DNA from: Paenibacillus montaniterrae
GTDB lineage: Bacteria; Bacillota; Bacilli; Paenibacillales; Paenibacillaceae
Assembly: GCF_018403185.1 (NCBI RefSeq)
Contig: NZ_BOSE01000003.1
Location: 526,579-590,578, forward strand
DNA: 64,000 nucleotides
Reading direction: 5' to 3'
The translations under genes were made by a program, and so were the position numbers. Below, one piece after another: positions 52,527 through 61,832 of this stretch. The notes beneath the pieces were generated by a model. It searched no databases. It saw only the letters and a program-made list of their open reading frames with translations, and was not told the origin of the DNA. Each line of letters opens with the position of its first letter. The stretch's first letter is position 1.

Positions 52527-53300
52527 CTAACTAAAAAGCTGCAAATCGTTATAGCTGTAAATACACTCATCAGCATCCGGATAGTCGCTTGTTGCAAGCG
52601 TGCGATCAGATAAATAGGCGATTGCCGCGTTGACGCCTGCTGCTTTGGCCATCATCATATCTCCGTTAGTATCGCCGATCATAACGACCTCTGAGGGAGA
52701 AAGCCCCAGCTGCTGACAGGCAAGGTAGACCATATCGGGATAAGGCTTGCCTCTTGCAGCACTGTCGTGACCGATTACGACATCAAATGTGTTCTCCAGT
52801 CCCAGCCATGCAAGCTGCTGCTGTGCAGGCTTTGTATCGTCGGCGGTAACTACTGCCAGCTTCAGGTTTAGCTGCTTGCATTGCTGCAGAAATTCGAGAA
52901 TGCCAGGCAGCACCTGAATCCGACGCTCAGCCTCGAGCCGCTCATTTGCCAGCTCTTGACTCTCAGCAGCGAGCAGGCGGGCCTGCGCCCAGGTCAAGCC
53001 GCGCTCGTAGCCCTGCAGCGATAAAATCGTCAGCAAATCCTGCAGGCTGCCGACGGACAGAGGCCCTTGGCGGTCATAATCGTGAATGCCTTGCTGCGTA
53101 TTTCCTTTCACGCCTAATGCTGCGTAAATATCCTCAGACAGCACGGGAAGCCCGCGCCCTGCAAGCGCCTGGGAAAAATGGTCGAGCATAAGCTCGACCC
53201 AATAGCCCCAAGTGTAAAGAAAATCTACAAGCGTGCCATCCTTATCGAATAATATTCCTTTTAATGCAATTTCCTTGCTGTTTACTCGTAAAATCTTCAT
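52527..53300 (-). CDS. HAD-family phosphatase (phosphoglycolate phosphatase-like)
   Basis: 257 residues. Motif I FDKDGTLVDF (nucleophile and acid Asp), cap helices between ~30 and 120, motif II VVTADDTKPA, motif III Lys in ARGKPYPDMV, motif IV VMIGDTNGDMMMAKAAG. All catalytic residues are present. It dephosphorylates a small phosphorylated metabolite in the cytoplasm. It is 40 bases after the sugar-binding protein gene, on the same strand, so it is likely the last gene of that importer operon and may act on the imported sugar after phosphorylation. Confidence 0.85.
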   Translation of the reverse strand: MKILRVNSKEIALKGILFDKDGTLVDFLYTWGYWVELMLDHFSQALAGRGLPVLSEDIYAALGVKGNTQQGIHDYDRQGPLSVGSLQDLLTILSLQGYERGLTWAQARLLAAESQELANERLEAERRIQVLPGILEFLQQCKQLNLKLAVVTADDTKPAQQQLAWLGLENTFDVVIGHDSAARGKPYPDMVYLACQQLGLSPSEVVMIGDTNGDMMMAKAAGVNAAIAYLSDRTLATSDYPDADECIYSYNDLQLFS

Positions 53301-53340
53301 TTGCTGTCACCCGTTTTTCTATCGTCGCATAGTCGCTTAT

Positions 53341-54765
53341 TTATTTGTTAAGAATTAAATCAAGCTCGCGCTGAGCAGTTTCCTTTGCTTCCTTCAATGC
53401 TTCTGCCGCTGGAGTATTGGAGATTTGCACTTTATCAGCCGCAATGGTCAAGGCGTCAGTTATTTTACCGCCCGTTGGGTCCATGAATGGCGCTGATGCA
53501 TGTGCAGCCTGCTGCAGCGGCACGGTGCTTTGCGGATTTTCTTCGGCATAGGCTTTATATTCTTCCGTATCAAGCGCCGATTGACGTACGGCAATATAGC
53601 CTGTGTTCATCGACCAGAACGCCGTGTTTTCTGCGCTCATAAAGAAGGTAAGCCATTTATAGGCTGCTTGCTGCTGCTCCGCGCTAACGCCTGCAGGGAT
53701 GCCGGCAAGAATCGCCTCAGCTACCGGCGCGCCAGCGCCAACACCTTCCCAGCCCGGCTGTTCCATAGCGGCAATTTGTGTGAAGTCAAGATCGCCTTGG
53801 TCGCCGCTCGAGCCAGTGTAGCCAGCCGCTCGGCCCTGCATGACATCATCAATCGTTTTGTACCAGTATTCCCAGCCTTGTCCGCCGAAATGAATGCGCA
53901 TAATGCCATCATCATGAATCCATTTGCGGAACAGCTCCCATGTGCTGACCCATTCCTCGCTGTCAATCGTAACGGTTTTGCCGTCCTCGCTTAAAATAGA
54001 ACCGCCCTTGCTCAGCACAGCATCAATCATATTACCTGAGCCCCACATCGGCTCCCAGCCGTAGAAAGTTGTGGTGCTGCCATCTTTTTCCGTCATTTTC
54101 GCAGCTGCTTCAGCTAGCGCTTCCCACGTTGTAATAGTAGCAGGATCGATGTTGTGCTTTTCAAATGCATCCTTGCGATAATACATAATTTGCGTTGTGC
54201 CGTACATCGGCAGGAAGTATTGCGCACCGTTAACCTGTCCTTGCTCAAGGAAGGTTTGGATAACATCTTCTTCGTTGAACTGAGGATCACCTGCAATCAA
54301 TTCATCGAGTGGCAAGAAATAGCCTTTTTTCGCCCAATCTACATTGGAGGCAAGCACAGCAGCCGGGGCGGAATTCGTTGCGATTGCGGCTTGCAGCTTT
54401 TGCGATGTTTCCGAATAATCGCCCTGCACGACAGGCTTAACAATAACTTCATTTTGAGATTCATTGAATTTAGTAATCAGCGCCTGCATGTTTTCGCCAA
54501 GCTTGCCGCCAAGGCCGTACCAGAATTCAATTTCCACGGGCTCAGTGCTTTTGGCTGTGTTGGCTCCGCTGCTGCTTGAAGCTGTATTTGCAGCAGGTGA
54601 TGAGCTTGGCTGTGCCCCGGAGTTTGTACCGCAAGCAGATAGCAGCATAGAGCTTAGAACGATTAAACTGGTCAGGCCAACATACGTTTTTTTAGCTCCT
54701 GCAAAGGATTTGATTTTGCTCTGGAGCAACGCTCCACTTTGTGGGGTGACTTTAACTTTCAACAT
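53341..54765 (-). CDS. sugar ABC transporter substrate-binding lipoprotein (UgpB type)
   Basis: 474 residues from ATG 54765, behind AGGAGGG. An N-terminal stretch of ~25 charged residues precedes the hydrophobic signal; lipobox MLLSACGT. The family-1 binding-protein pattern is clear: IEFWYGLGGKLGENMQALITKFNES shown in parts, VLASNVDWAKKGYFLPLDEL, YRKDAFEKHNIDPATITTWEA and a C-terminal AHASAPFMDPTGGKITDALT. It works with the two permeases upstream in the same operon. The substrate is unknown; the sugar-acid operon close by suggests a deoxy sugar or its polymer, but this is only context. Confidence 0.88.
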   Translation of the reverse strand: MLKVKVTPQSGALLQSKIKSFAGAKKTYVGLTSLIVLSSMLLSACGTNSGAQPSSSPAANTASSSSGANTAKSTEPVEIEFWYGLGGKLGENMQALITKFNESQNEVIVKPVVQGDYSETSQKLQAAIATNSAPAAVLASNVDWAKKGYFLPLDELIAGDPQFNEEDVIQTFLEQGQVNGAQYFLPMYGTTQIMYYRKDAFEKHNIDPATITTWEALAEAAAKMTEKDGSTTTFYGWEPMWGSGNMIDAVLSKGGSILSEDGKTVTIDSEEWVSTWELFRKWIHDDGIMRIHFGGQGWEYWYKTIDDVMQGRAAGYTGSSGDQGDLDFTQIAAMEQPGWEGVGAGAPVAEAILAGIPAGVSAEQQQAAYKWLTFFMSAENTAFWSMNTGYIAVRQSALDTEEYKAYAEENPQSTVPLQQAAHASAPFMDPTGGKITDALTIAADKVQISNTPAAEALKEAKETAQRELDLILNK

Positions 54766-54828
54766 GAGAATACCCTCCTGAATGCTTATATAATAGAAGC
54801 TCGATGAAAAAACTAGTAACGAGCCAGG

Positions 54829-54860
54829 CTGTGTCTGAGAACTCCGAGGACACGCCCTAG
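54829..54860. repeat. end fragment of family-2 repeat inside the importer operon
   Basis: GTGTCTGAGAACTCCG and GGACACGCCCTAG are the two ends of the family-2 repeat joined together. It lies between permease and binding-protein genes and forms a hairpin that could reduce read-through or protect the messenger. Confidence 0.5.
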
Positions 54861-55696
54861 CCTTTAGTAGCTCCGGCTGATAGATTGACACTATGAATGA
54901 TTGTTTTTTGCGTACAAATAAACAGAACAAGCAGTGGAGCAATTGTCATTGCGCTTGCTGCCATAATGAGCGGCCATTTGAGTCCATAGGCACCTCCTTC
55001 CACAAAAAAGCTGCGCAGACCAGCAGAAACGAGCTGCAGCTTAGGGTCAGTCGTAATCAACATCGGCCAGAAATAGTTGTTATACTGCTCGATGAAGGTT
55101 ATAAGCGCGAGAACGGCGAAGGAGGAGCGGGTAATCGGCACAATAATCGTCCATAGAATGCGCAGATGGGATGCGCCGTCAACCTGTCCTGCTTCAATCA
55201 GCTCATGCGACACTTGCAAAAAGGCTTGTCTGATCAAAAATATCGAAAATACACTCACGCAGTTGGAAAGAATTAAACCAGCGTAGCTGTTCAGCAAGCC
55301 CAATTCATTCAAAATGAGATAGCTCGGCAAATAAGTAGCTGTTGCCGGAATCATATAGCCTAACAAAATTATCGCTGTCAGCGCCTTGCTTAGTCGAAAC
55401 TTCATATGGGTCAGCGCATAGGCCAGCATCGCTGAATTGAAAATTTGCAAGATCACAATTGCAGATGCGACAAAAACACTATTGAACATGTACTGGGCAA
55501 ATGGGGCAGCGTCCCATGCCTCACGAAAGTTATGCCACAGCGGCTCCTGCGGCCATATTGTAGGCGGAAACTGCCAAATTTCATCATTCGTTTTCAAGGC
55601 GCTGCTGATCATCCAGAAAAAGGGGAACGCAACAGCAACTGATAGGATAGCCAACAGAAGCTGGCGAATAACAGATAAGCTTTGTTTAACAGGCAT
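54857..55696 (-). CDS. sugar ABC transporter permease (UgpE type)
   Basis: 279 residues with six membrane helices; N-terminal ALKTNDEIWQFPPTIWP is the usual first-loop motif and the EAA loop is EAGQVDGASHLRILWTIIVP. It is the inner partner of the permease upstream (30 bases between genes). Confidence 0.88.
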   Translation of the reverse strand: MPVKQSLSVIRQLLLAILSVAVAFPFFWMISSALKTNDEIWQFPPTIWPQEPLWHNFREAWDAAPFAQYMFNSVFVASAIVILQIFNSAMLAYALTHMKFRLSKALTAIILLGYMIPATATYLPSYLILNELGLLNSYAGLILSNCVSVFSIFLIRQAFLQVSHELIEAGQVDGASHLRILWTIIVPITRSSFAVLALITFIEQYNNYFWPMLITTDPKLQLVSAGLRSFFVEGGAYGLKWPLIMAASAMTIAPLLVLFICTQKTIIHSVNLSAGATKG

Positions 55697-55726
55697 GCTA
55701 CTCTTCCTTTCGTCATGAGTTCGCTC

Positions 55727-56605
55727 TTAGTGGTAATGAACTGTTTTGCGCGCCACCAGAAATGACAGTGCAGATAGCAGCAGGCAGCCTAAAATGATCG
55801 TAATCGCAATTGTCGATGCCTCGCCAATTTGATAGGAGGTGAAGGCAGATTGATAGTATAAATAGAGCAGCGTACGAGTCGAGCCTGCTGGTCCGCCTTG
55901 TGTCAGGACATTAATTTGATCGTACGCTTGTATCGCTTGAATCATTTGCACGATAATTAAGAAAAAGGTTGTTGGTGAAATTAATGGCAGCGTCACATAG
56001 CGCAATCTGTTCCAGTAGCCTGCGCCATCCAGCTCGGCCGCCTGCAGCAGATCGGGCGGCACATTACGAATGGCAACCATATAAAAGATCATGCTCCAGC
56101 CTGCTGCTTTCCAGATCGTCACGATCAATATCGCGATCAGTGCCCAGCCCGGGTCCTCCAGCCAGCGTACAGGAGCTTGTCCAAGCCAGTCCAACACAAG
56201 ATTAGCAAGCCCGATTTCCGGCTCATAAATCCATGTCCAAACAATCGAAACGGCAACAGTTGGCGTTACCCAAGGCGAAAACAGCAGCGTTTGGATTACG
56301 GCGTTGCCTTTCATTCGTCGCTGCAGCAGCAATGCGAGCAGCAAGCCGATTACGATAATCGGGATGACGCTGCCGAGACAGAACAGCAGCGTAATGCGCA
56401 GCGCATCATAAAATTGCGGATTGTTGAAAAGGTTGCGATAATTGTCCCAGCCGACATAAACCTTGACCGGGTTCATAAAATCCCATTCCATAAAGCTTAA
56501 ATAGATAACGTACCCTAGCGGAATGAACCAAAATAGCAGCAGCGGTACGAGCGCGGGCAACGAAAATAGAAAAGCTTTTGCATCATTTAGTAGACTTCTG
56601 TTCAC
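55727..56605 (-). CDS. sugar ABC transporter permease (UgpA type)
   Basis: 292 residues, GTG start behind AGGAGGAAG. Six helices; EAA loop QAAELDGAGYWNRLRYVTLP; typical LFNNPQFYDALRITLLF block after the first helix. First gene of the operon permease-permease-binding protein-HAD. The ATPase is missing, as in other importers that share an MsmX-type ATPase. Confidence 0.88.
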   Translation of the reverse strand: MNRSLLNDAKAFLFSLPALVPLLLFWFIPLGYVIYLSFMEWDFMNPVKVYVGWDNYRNLFNNPQFYDALRITLLFCLGSVIPIIVIGLLLALLLQRRMKGNAVIQTLLFSPWVTPTVAVSIVWTWIYEPEIGLANLVLDWLGQAPVRWLEDPGWALIAILIVTIWKAAGWSMIFYMVAIRNVPPDLLQAAELDGAGYWNRLRYVTLPLISPTTFFLIIVQMIQAIQAYDQINVLTQGGPAGSTRTLLYLYYQSAFTSYQIGEASTIAITIILGCLLLSALSFLVARKTVHYH

Positions 56606-56648
56606 TGCGCTTCCTCCTAAAGTGTTTCAAAAATAGTCAACATTTTGG

Positions 56649-56678
56649 ATTCAATATTTTTTGAATTATTGCTATAAT
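56649..56678 (+). promoter_or_regulatory. divergent control region with inverted repeat and extended -10 promoter
   Basis: ATTCAA (56649-56654) and TTGAAT (56661-56666) form an inverted repeat with a six-base gap, followed by TGCTATAAT, an extended -10 element reading toward the GbsR-like gene. The inverted repeat is a candidate operator for that regulator, which is divergent from the importer. Confidence 0.45.
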
Positions 56679-56822
56679 CTTAATATAAATTATATTTTTT
56701 CTGTTCCGTTCAAAAATAATTGTACGTTAATGAAATGGATAAAGGGTAAACTGGCTGTTAAGCACAAATGAAGCTTTTGTAAATCGCAGTGGGAATCGAC
56801 GCTATTAAATGGAGGAGAATTT

Positions 56823-57392
56823 ATGCGCAAAGCAACAATTGCCAAGTTGGCGCAGCATCATAGCAAAAGAGAGCAGCTAAGAGCAAATGTAATCGATGCA
56901 ATTGCCGACACGATGGATTTATATGGCGTAAACTATACGTTTGGTCAATTGTATGGGGTGATGTTTTTTGAGGATCGTCCGATGACGCTGGAGGAAATGC
57001 AGGAAAATATGGGGATGAGCAAAAGCAATATGAGCTATGCGATTCGCTCTTTGCTTAACTCGCAAATGGTAACAAAGCTAAAGGAGAAGGAAGAGCGCAA
57101 AGATCTTTATCGTGCGGAAACTGACTTTTTCCATACGTTTCAAACCTTTTTTGCCAACAAGCTGCAGCGTGAAATAGATGTCATGAAGCAAGCGATTGAG
57201 GCGGTGCTGCCGGATTATACGGAGGTCATACTCGACCTTGAAACAGGCGAGGAGGAGCGCAGGCTTTGCCTTGAGGATTTGCACAAGCTTAAGGAAGCGC
57301 TCCGCTATTATGATTGGCTGCAGCAGTTTGTCGATCAGCTGAAGCAGGGACAATTTTTCCCTGAGGATCGACCACGCCCGACGCTTTCCTAG
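56823..57392 (+). CDS. GbsR/MarR-type transcriptional regulator
   Basis: 189 residues behind ATGGAGGAG. Winged helix-turn-helix of the GbsR subfamily at ~20-100 (GVNYTFGQLYGVMFFEDRPM, LEEMQENMGMSKSNMSYAIR, KLKEKEERKDLYRAE), then a helical C-terminal region. In B. subtilis GbsR senses choline and controls betaine synthesis genes, but the family is wide. Here no choline gene is near; the divergent sugar importer is the more likely target. That is inference from position. Confidence 0.82.
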   Translation: MRKATIAKLAQHHSKREQLRANVIDAIADTMDLYGVNYTFGQLYGVMFFEDRPMTLEEMQENMGMSKSNMSYAIRSLLNSQMVTKLKEKEERKDLYRAETDFFHTFQTFFANKLQREIDVMKQAIEAVLPDYTEVILDLETGEEERRLCLEDLHKLKEALRYYDWLQQFVDQLKQGQFFPEDRPRPTLS

Positions 57393-57463
57393 CTCCTGAC
57401 CTCCTGATGTCCGAGTCTCTCGACCACTGAGCCATAACCTTTGACTGTCTGCGACAAGGCCAG

Positions 57464-58327
57464 CTAGCGCTGCAAATTGCGATACTCGGTAGGCGTCAAG
57501 GCGGTCATTTTCTTAAAGCTGCGATGGAAATGCGGAATGCTCTCAAAGCCGCATTTCTCTGCAATCAGCGAAAGCTTCTCATCGGTGGCGGCCAGCAGCT
57601 GCTTGGCTGCAATAATTCGCTTCATAATTAAATATTGCGAAACATTCATGCCTGTCCACTGCTTGAATACTCGGCTGAAATGAGCCGGCGTTACATTGGC
57701 GAGCTTGGCCAGCTTCGCCAGATTCCATTGCTGCTCCTTGTGCAGCTCGATATGCTGCAGCACGTCCATCATCCAGCCGGGTCCCGAGGTAGGCGCAGCG
57801 GCGTTAGCAGCATAGCTTGCCTGAGCAAAGCGGCTCAGCATAACAAGCAGAAGCTGCAGCAACAGCACGGCTGCGCTTTTGTAGCCAACGCTGTGCCCGG
57901 CAAATTCGTTATGGATCGCATCCATATATTGCTCAACGGCTACTTGCTGCTCAGCAGCCAACGGAATATGATATTGCGCTTTTTTGCGCACCGCCTGGAA
58001 AAGCTGGATCGGCTGATACGTATCGTTGTCGTGCAGCTTTTGCAGCAACAGCCCCGCCTGAAAAAATAATGCAGTTACGGTAATAGCCCCTTCACGCTCC
58101 AGAATGGCTCGATGAATCGTATTGGCAGGTACGACAAACAGGTCGCCCTGCTTCATTTCGTAGAGCGTATGATGGATAAAAAACGTGCCTCTCCCTTCAT
58201 GCACATATACAATTTCAAACCATTCATGCAAATGGTCGGGAAGCTCATTTTCCGGGCCTTTTTTCTGCTTGTAATTCATGACAAGCGGGTCCTGCTGCCT
58301 GCCAAACTCCTTTTTAATCGGCTGCAT
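57464..58327 (-). CDS. AraC-family transcriptional regulator
   Basis: 287 residues. Cupin sensing domain ~20-110 (LPDHLHEWFEIVYVHEGRGT shown once, GDLFVVPANTIHRAI). C-terminal double helix-turn-helix ~190-285 (NLAKLAKLANVTPAHFSRVF, SLIAEKCGFESIPHFHRSFK, ALTPTEYRNLQR). This is the architecture of the RhaS/RhaR and melibiose regulators. It is divergent from the lactonase gene with 246 bases between, so it is the probable activator of the sugar-acid operon. Confidence 0.87.
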   Translation of the reverse strand: MQPIKKEFGRQQDPLVMNYKQKKGPENELPDHLHEWFEIVYVHEGRGTFFIHHTLYEMKQGDLFVVPANTIHRAILEREGAITVTALFFQAGLLLQKLHDNDTYQPIQLFQAVRKKAQYHIPLAAEQQVAVEQYMDAIHNEFAGHSVGYKSAAVLLLQLLLVMLSRFAQASYAANAAAPTSGPGWMMDVLQHIELHKEQQWNLAKLAKLANVTPAHFSRVFKQWTGMNVSQYLIMKRIIAAKQLLAATDEKLSLIAEKCGFESIPHFHRSFKKMTALTPTEYRNLQR

Positions 58328-58573
58328 ATGATCACCTCAATCCCTCTAGCTCAATATCAAAAAAAGGTACAAATATGCCTGATTACGCAAGTGATATTGC
58401 TTTATTTGATGATATAATAAACGTTAATACAATGGAATAAAAAGATTGAGCTGGAATTGATTTTGCTTACAAATAAGTGATGAAACAAAGGCTGGATGAA
58501 AGCAAGCAAATCGGCTTGAAAACGCTGTCATATGCAGCTTTCACGCAGCTCATAAGACATGGGGGGGATAATA

Positions 58574-59410
58574 GTGCGGCGAATTGATGCACATCAGCAT
58601 TATTGGCGCTTGCAGCGGGGCGATTATGACTGGTTGACTCCGCAGCAGCCGCTGCTGTATCGAGATTATATGCCTGAGCAGTTGCTTCCTGCGCTTAACA
58701 AGCATCAAATTGCAGGAACAATCGTTGTGCAGGCTGCTCAAACGGTTGAAGAGACCAAGTTTTTGCTTGAATTAAGCGAGCATGATGAGACGATTGTAGG
58801 CGTAGTCGGCTGGCTTGATTTGCAATCCGCGCAATACAAGAAGCATTTTGAGCATTTCAGAGGCTACTCCAAATTTGTTGGCATCAGATTAATGCTGCAG
58901 GAAATGGAGGATGCCAGCCGAGTGCTTGCAGACGATTATGTGCATGCATTAAAGGAGCTTGCTGCGCTTGATTTTCCGGTTGATCTGCTATTGCGTCACC
59001 ATCAGCTTCCTGTATTAATCGAGCTGCTGGAGCGAGTGCCTAATTTAAGAGGTGTTATCGATCATTTGGCAAAGCCGCCAATAGCAGCAGGGGAACTTCA
59101 CCCCTGGAAGGAGCAAATGCGCGAGCTTGCTCAGCATCGCAAGCTGTACTGCAAGCTTTCTGGAATGGTCACGGAGGCAAGTGAGCAATGGAAGCTGGAA
59201 GATTTTGTTCCATATGTCGAGTATATCATCGACTGCTTTGGCGCTGAACGGATTATGTATGGCAGCGACTGGCCGGTTTGCCTGCTCGCTGCACAATATG
59301 AGCAAGTGCTTGAGGTGCTTGACTATGCGCTGCCCAAGCATTTAAGCGAGCACGATAAGGCGCAGCTATATGGCGGCAATGCAGCCAGATTTTATCGTCT
59401 TGCACAGTAA
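58574..59410 (+). CDS. amidohydrolase-2 family lactonase (L-fuconolactonase-like)
   Basis: 278 residues; GTG 58574 chosen for the G-run six bases upstream. Metal site DAHQHYWRL at residues ~4-12, LRHHQLPVLIELLERVPNLR, GVIDHLAKPP with a conserved Asp-His, and MYGSDWPVCL with the final Asp. This set is typical of fuconolactonase/rhamnonolactonase enzymes that open sugar 1,4-lactones. It begins an operon that continues with a dehydratase, two dehydrogenases and an FAH hydrolase, which fits the second step of non-phosphorylative L-fucose or L-rhamnose breakdown. Confidence 0.83.
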   Translation: MRRIDAHQHYWRLQRGDYDWLTPQQPLLYRDYMPEQLLPALNKHQIAGTIVVQAAQTVEETKFLLELSEHDETIVGVVGWLDLQSAQYKKHFEHFRGYSKFVGIRLMLQEMEDASRVLADDYVHALKELAALDFPVDLLLRHHQLPVLIELLERVPNLRGVIDHLAKPPIAAGELHPWKEQMRELAQHRKLYCKLSGMVTEASEQWKLEDFVPYVEYIIDCFGAERIMYGSDWPVCLLAAQYEQVLEVLDYALPKHLSEHDKAQLYGGNAARFYRLAQ

Positions 59411-59427
59411 TGAAGGGAGAGAACAGG

Positions 59428-59757
59428 ATGAAGGAAGGCTTGCAGCAGGGCGTGAACGCGATTGTAATGCATGAGCTCGACGATGTGGCAACCGCGCTGG
59501 AGGAGCTGGCGAGCGGGCAGGAGGTCGAGTTTTGGCTTAACGAGAAAATGGAGCGGATTCAACTGCTGGATGCCATTCCGTTCGGCCATAAATTTGCGAT
59601 TCGCGATATTGCCAGCGCTCAGCATGTTAGAAAGTACGGCGAGGTTATAGGCAGAGCGACGCAGCAAATTGCGTGCGGCGCTCATGTGCATGTGCATAAT
59701 TTGGAAGGAATTCGAGGGCGCGGCGATCAGCAGCGCAAGGAGGCGGCAGAAGGCTAA
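59428..59757 (+). CDS. UxaA-family dehydratase, small (SAF-domain) subunit
   Basis: 109 residues from ATG 59428, behind AGGGAGA. It is the N-terminal SAF-like domain of altronate/sugar-acid dehydratases (VNAIVMHELDDVATALEEL, LDAIPFGHKFAIRDIA, YGEVIGRATQQIACGAHVHVHN). In E. coli UxaA this domain is fused to the large one; here it is a separate gene that overlaps the large subunit gene at TAATG. The two should act together as one dehydratase. Confidence 0.85.
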   Translation: MKEGLQQGVNAIVMHELDDVATALEELASGQEVEFWLNEKMERIQLLDAIPFGHKFAIRDIASAQHVRKYGEVIGRATQQIACGAHVHVHNLEGIRGRGDQQRKEAAEG

Positions 59758-60914
59758 TGATGATCGAAGCTTATGCAAGAAGCAATGGGCAAATCGGGAT
59801 ACGCAATCATCTTTTAATTATCCCCACTGTCATTTGCGCCAACCAGGTAGCCAATCGGGTAGCACAGCTCGTGCCGGACTCTATCGCGATTGGACATCAG
59901 CATGGCTGCAGCCAGATTGGCGCCGATAAGCAGCGAACGTTCGACGTGCTGGCGGGTACGGGCAAAAATCCTAATGTCGGAGCTGTACTTATTATAAGCC
60001 TTGGCTGCGAGGTTGTAGATCCTCTGGAATTGGCGCAGGAGATTGCTTCTACTGGCAAACGGGTGGAATGCTTTGATATTCAGTCAGTCGGCGGCTCGGT
60101 GAAGGCTATCGTGCATGGCGCGAAGCTGGCGAGAGACTTGCGCCAGGAGCTTGATCAGATGGAGAAGGTGCAAGTGCCGCTGTCCGAGCTGAAGCTTGGC
60201 GTCAAATGCGGCGGTTCTGATGCGACGAGCGGGCTTTGTTCCAACCCGGCGCTTGGCGTAGCAGCGGATCGCTTAATTGCAGTGGGCGGAAGCGCCGTAA
60301 TTGGCGAAACAACCGAAATTATTGGTGCTGAGCATGTACTGGCGCAAAGAGCAGCAAGCAAGGAGGTCGAGCAGCGCTTATATCATATTGTCGATCGCTT
60401 CGAGCGCGAGATTGAACGAATGGGTGAAGATATGCGCGGCGGCAATCCAAGCCCAGGCAATATTGCTGGCGGGCTGACGACAATTGAAGAGAAATCATTG
60501 GGCTGCATTAGCAAAGGCGGGACAACGGAGCTTAAGGATGTAATTGAATACGCCGCTCCGGTTCCGAAGAGCGGACTGTATTTTATGGATTCGCCAGGCA
60601 ATGACATCGAATGCGTATCTGGTATGGCGGCTGGCGGCGTTCATCTTGTTGCCTTTACAACAGGACGAGGTACGCCTACAGGCTCGGCAGTCATTCCCGT
60701 CATTAAAATAACAGGCAACAAGCAAATGTATCTGCGCATGCAGGATAATATGGATGTCGATGTAAGCGATGTGCTGACTGGCGGGCTGAGCATGCGGGAG
60801 GCTGGCGAGCGCATTTGGCAGGAAATTTTGCATGTGGCAAACGGGAAATTGACCAAGGCGGAAATACTGGGGCATCAGGAATTCAGCATTAATCGAATCG
60901 GCCCAAGTCTGTAA
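59757..60914 (+). CDS. UxaA-family dehydratase, large subunit
   Basis: 385 residues beginning at the ATG that overlaps the stop of the small subunit (a second ATG follows at 59760). Visible blocks: GIRNHLLIIPTVICANQVA, IGHQHGCSQIGAD, LGCEVVDP, GVKCGGSDATSGLCSNPALG, SPGNIAGGLTTIEEKSLG, GLYFMDSPGNDIECVSGMAA and FTTGRGTPTGSAVIPVIKI. The Cys residues are those expected to hold the iron site. It dehydrates a sugar acid to a 2-keto-3-deoxy acid. Lactonase before and dehydrogenases after it suggest L-fuconate or a similar 6-deoxy acid rather than altronate. A split UxaA pair is also found in the Campylobacter jejuni fucose locus. Confidence 0.85.
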   Translation: MMIEAYARSNGQIGIRNHLLIIPTVICANQVANRVAQLVPDSIAIGHQHGCSQIGADKQRTFDVLAGTGKNPNVGAVLIISLGCEVVDPLELAQEIASTGKRVECFDIQSVGGSVKAIVHGAKLARDLRQELDQMEKVQVPLSELKLGVKCGGSDATSGLCSNPALGVAADRLIAVGGSAVIGETTEIIGAEHVLAQRAASKEVEQRLYHIVDRFEREIERMGEDMRGGNPSPGNIAGGLTTIEEKSLGCISKGGTTELKDVIEYAAPVPKSGLYFMDSPGNDIECVSGMAAGGVHLVAFTTGRGTPTGSAVIPVIKITGNKQMYLRMQDNMDVDVSDVLTGGLSMREAGERIWQEILHVANGKLTKAEILGHQEFSINRIGPSL

Positions 60915-60920
60915 GACCGA

Positions 60921-61003
60921 TTCGCGCAACAGATCATAAAACGTTGGGCCTGTGCTTTCGAAGTACGTTTTATGTACACGGAAGTTTTCGCGCAACAGAT
61001 CAT
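60921..61003 (+). repeat. pair of identical 27-base direct repeats before the first SDR gene
   Basis: The 27-base unit starting TTCGCGCAACAGATC and ending AAAACGTTGG occurs at 60921-60947 and again, identical, at 60977-61003, with TGCTTTCGAAGTACGTTT and TACACGGAAG between. The second copy carries the first bases of the ribosome binding site of the SDR gene. The interior resembles the insertion in family-1 copies D2 and D3. No coding role; it lies inside the operon. Confidence 0.75.
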
Positions 61004-61023
61004 AAAACGTTGGAGGGGCTTGG

Positions 61024-61815
61024 ATGAAGCGATTGGCAGGGAGAATTGCATTGGTAACGGGCGGCAGTCGCGGAATTGGCGAAGCGATTGTGCTGCGACT
61101 GGCAGAGGAAGGCGCGCATGTTGCCATTAATTATACATCGCAGCGCTCAAGCGAGCTTGCCGAAGCGGTCAAGCAAAAGGTCGAGGCGCTTGGCTGCAAA
61201 GCGATAACGGTAAAAGCCGATGTCGGCAGCAAGCAGCAGGTTGAAGCGATGTTCAAGCAAGTGGAGGAGCAGCTTGGCGAGGTAGAAATATTGGTGAACA
61301 ATGCCGGAGTTGCGCCTTTCGAGCCGTTTCTGCAAGTAACAGAGGAAACATGGGATCGCACCTACAATACGAATGTCAAATCAATTTTTCTTTGCTCGCA
61401 GCTGGCTGCAGGGCGCATGATCGAAAAACGCTACGGCAAAATCATTAATGTGCTGTCGACAGCCAGCCTCGTGGTGACCAGTCCATTAATTCCGCATTAT
61501 CAGTCCTCCAAGGCTGCGGCGCATATGCTGACCAAGGGCATGGCTATCGAGCTTGGCCAATACGGCATCAACGTCAACGCAGTCGGCCCAAGCACAGTTG
61601 ATACTGATATGTGTACTGAATATTTGGCTGATCCTGAAATTCGGCGCAAGGAAGTCGAAGCCAATCCAATGAAGCGGCTTGGTACTGCGCGGCAAATCGG
61701 CGATGCGGTTGTCTTTCTCGCCTCAGAGGAAGCGATGCAGGTTAACGGGCATCTGCTAATGGTCGATGGCGGCTTAACAGTCAAGGCGGCTCAGCCGGAG
61801 GATCATATCCATTAG
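61024..61815 (+). CDS. short-chain dehydrogenase/reductase (first of two)
   Basis: 263 residues, ATG 61024 behind GGAGGGG. Classical SDR: TGGSRGIGEAIV nucleotide loop (~12-23), DVGSKQQ, NNAGVAPF, catalytic Ser in LSTASLV, YQSSK (Tyr and Lys) near 158, and C-terminal HLLMVDGG. It uses NAD(P) to oxidise or reduce a sugar or keto acid. In the proposed pathway one SDR oxidises the free sugar to its lactone and the other oxidises the 2-keto-3-deoxy acid; which is which cannot be told from the sequence. Confidence 0.85.
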   Translation: MKRLAGRIALVTGGSRGIGEAIVLRLAEEGAHVAINYTSQRSSELAEAVKQKVEALGCKAITVKADVGSKQQVEAMFKQVEEQLGEVEILVNNAGVAPFEPFLQVTEETWDRTYNTNVKSIFLCSQLAAGRMIEKRYGKIINVLSTASLVVTSPLIPHYQSSKAAAHMLTKGMAIELGQYGINVNAVGPSTVDTDMCTEYLADPEIRRKEVEANPMKRLGTARQIGDAVVFLASEEAMQVNGHLLMVDGGLTVKAAQPEDHIH

Positions 61816-61832
61816 AAAGGAGGACTGCGGAC

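Noticed and set aside
57430..57460. Short sequence resembling part of a tRNA D-arm on the minus strand
   Set aside because: No acceptor stem, anticodon or T-arm can be built around it.
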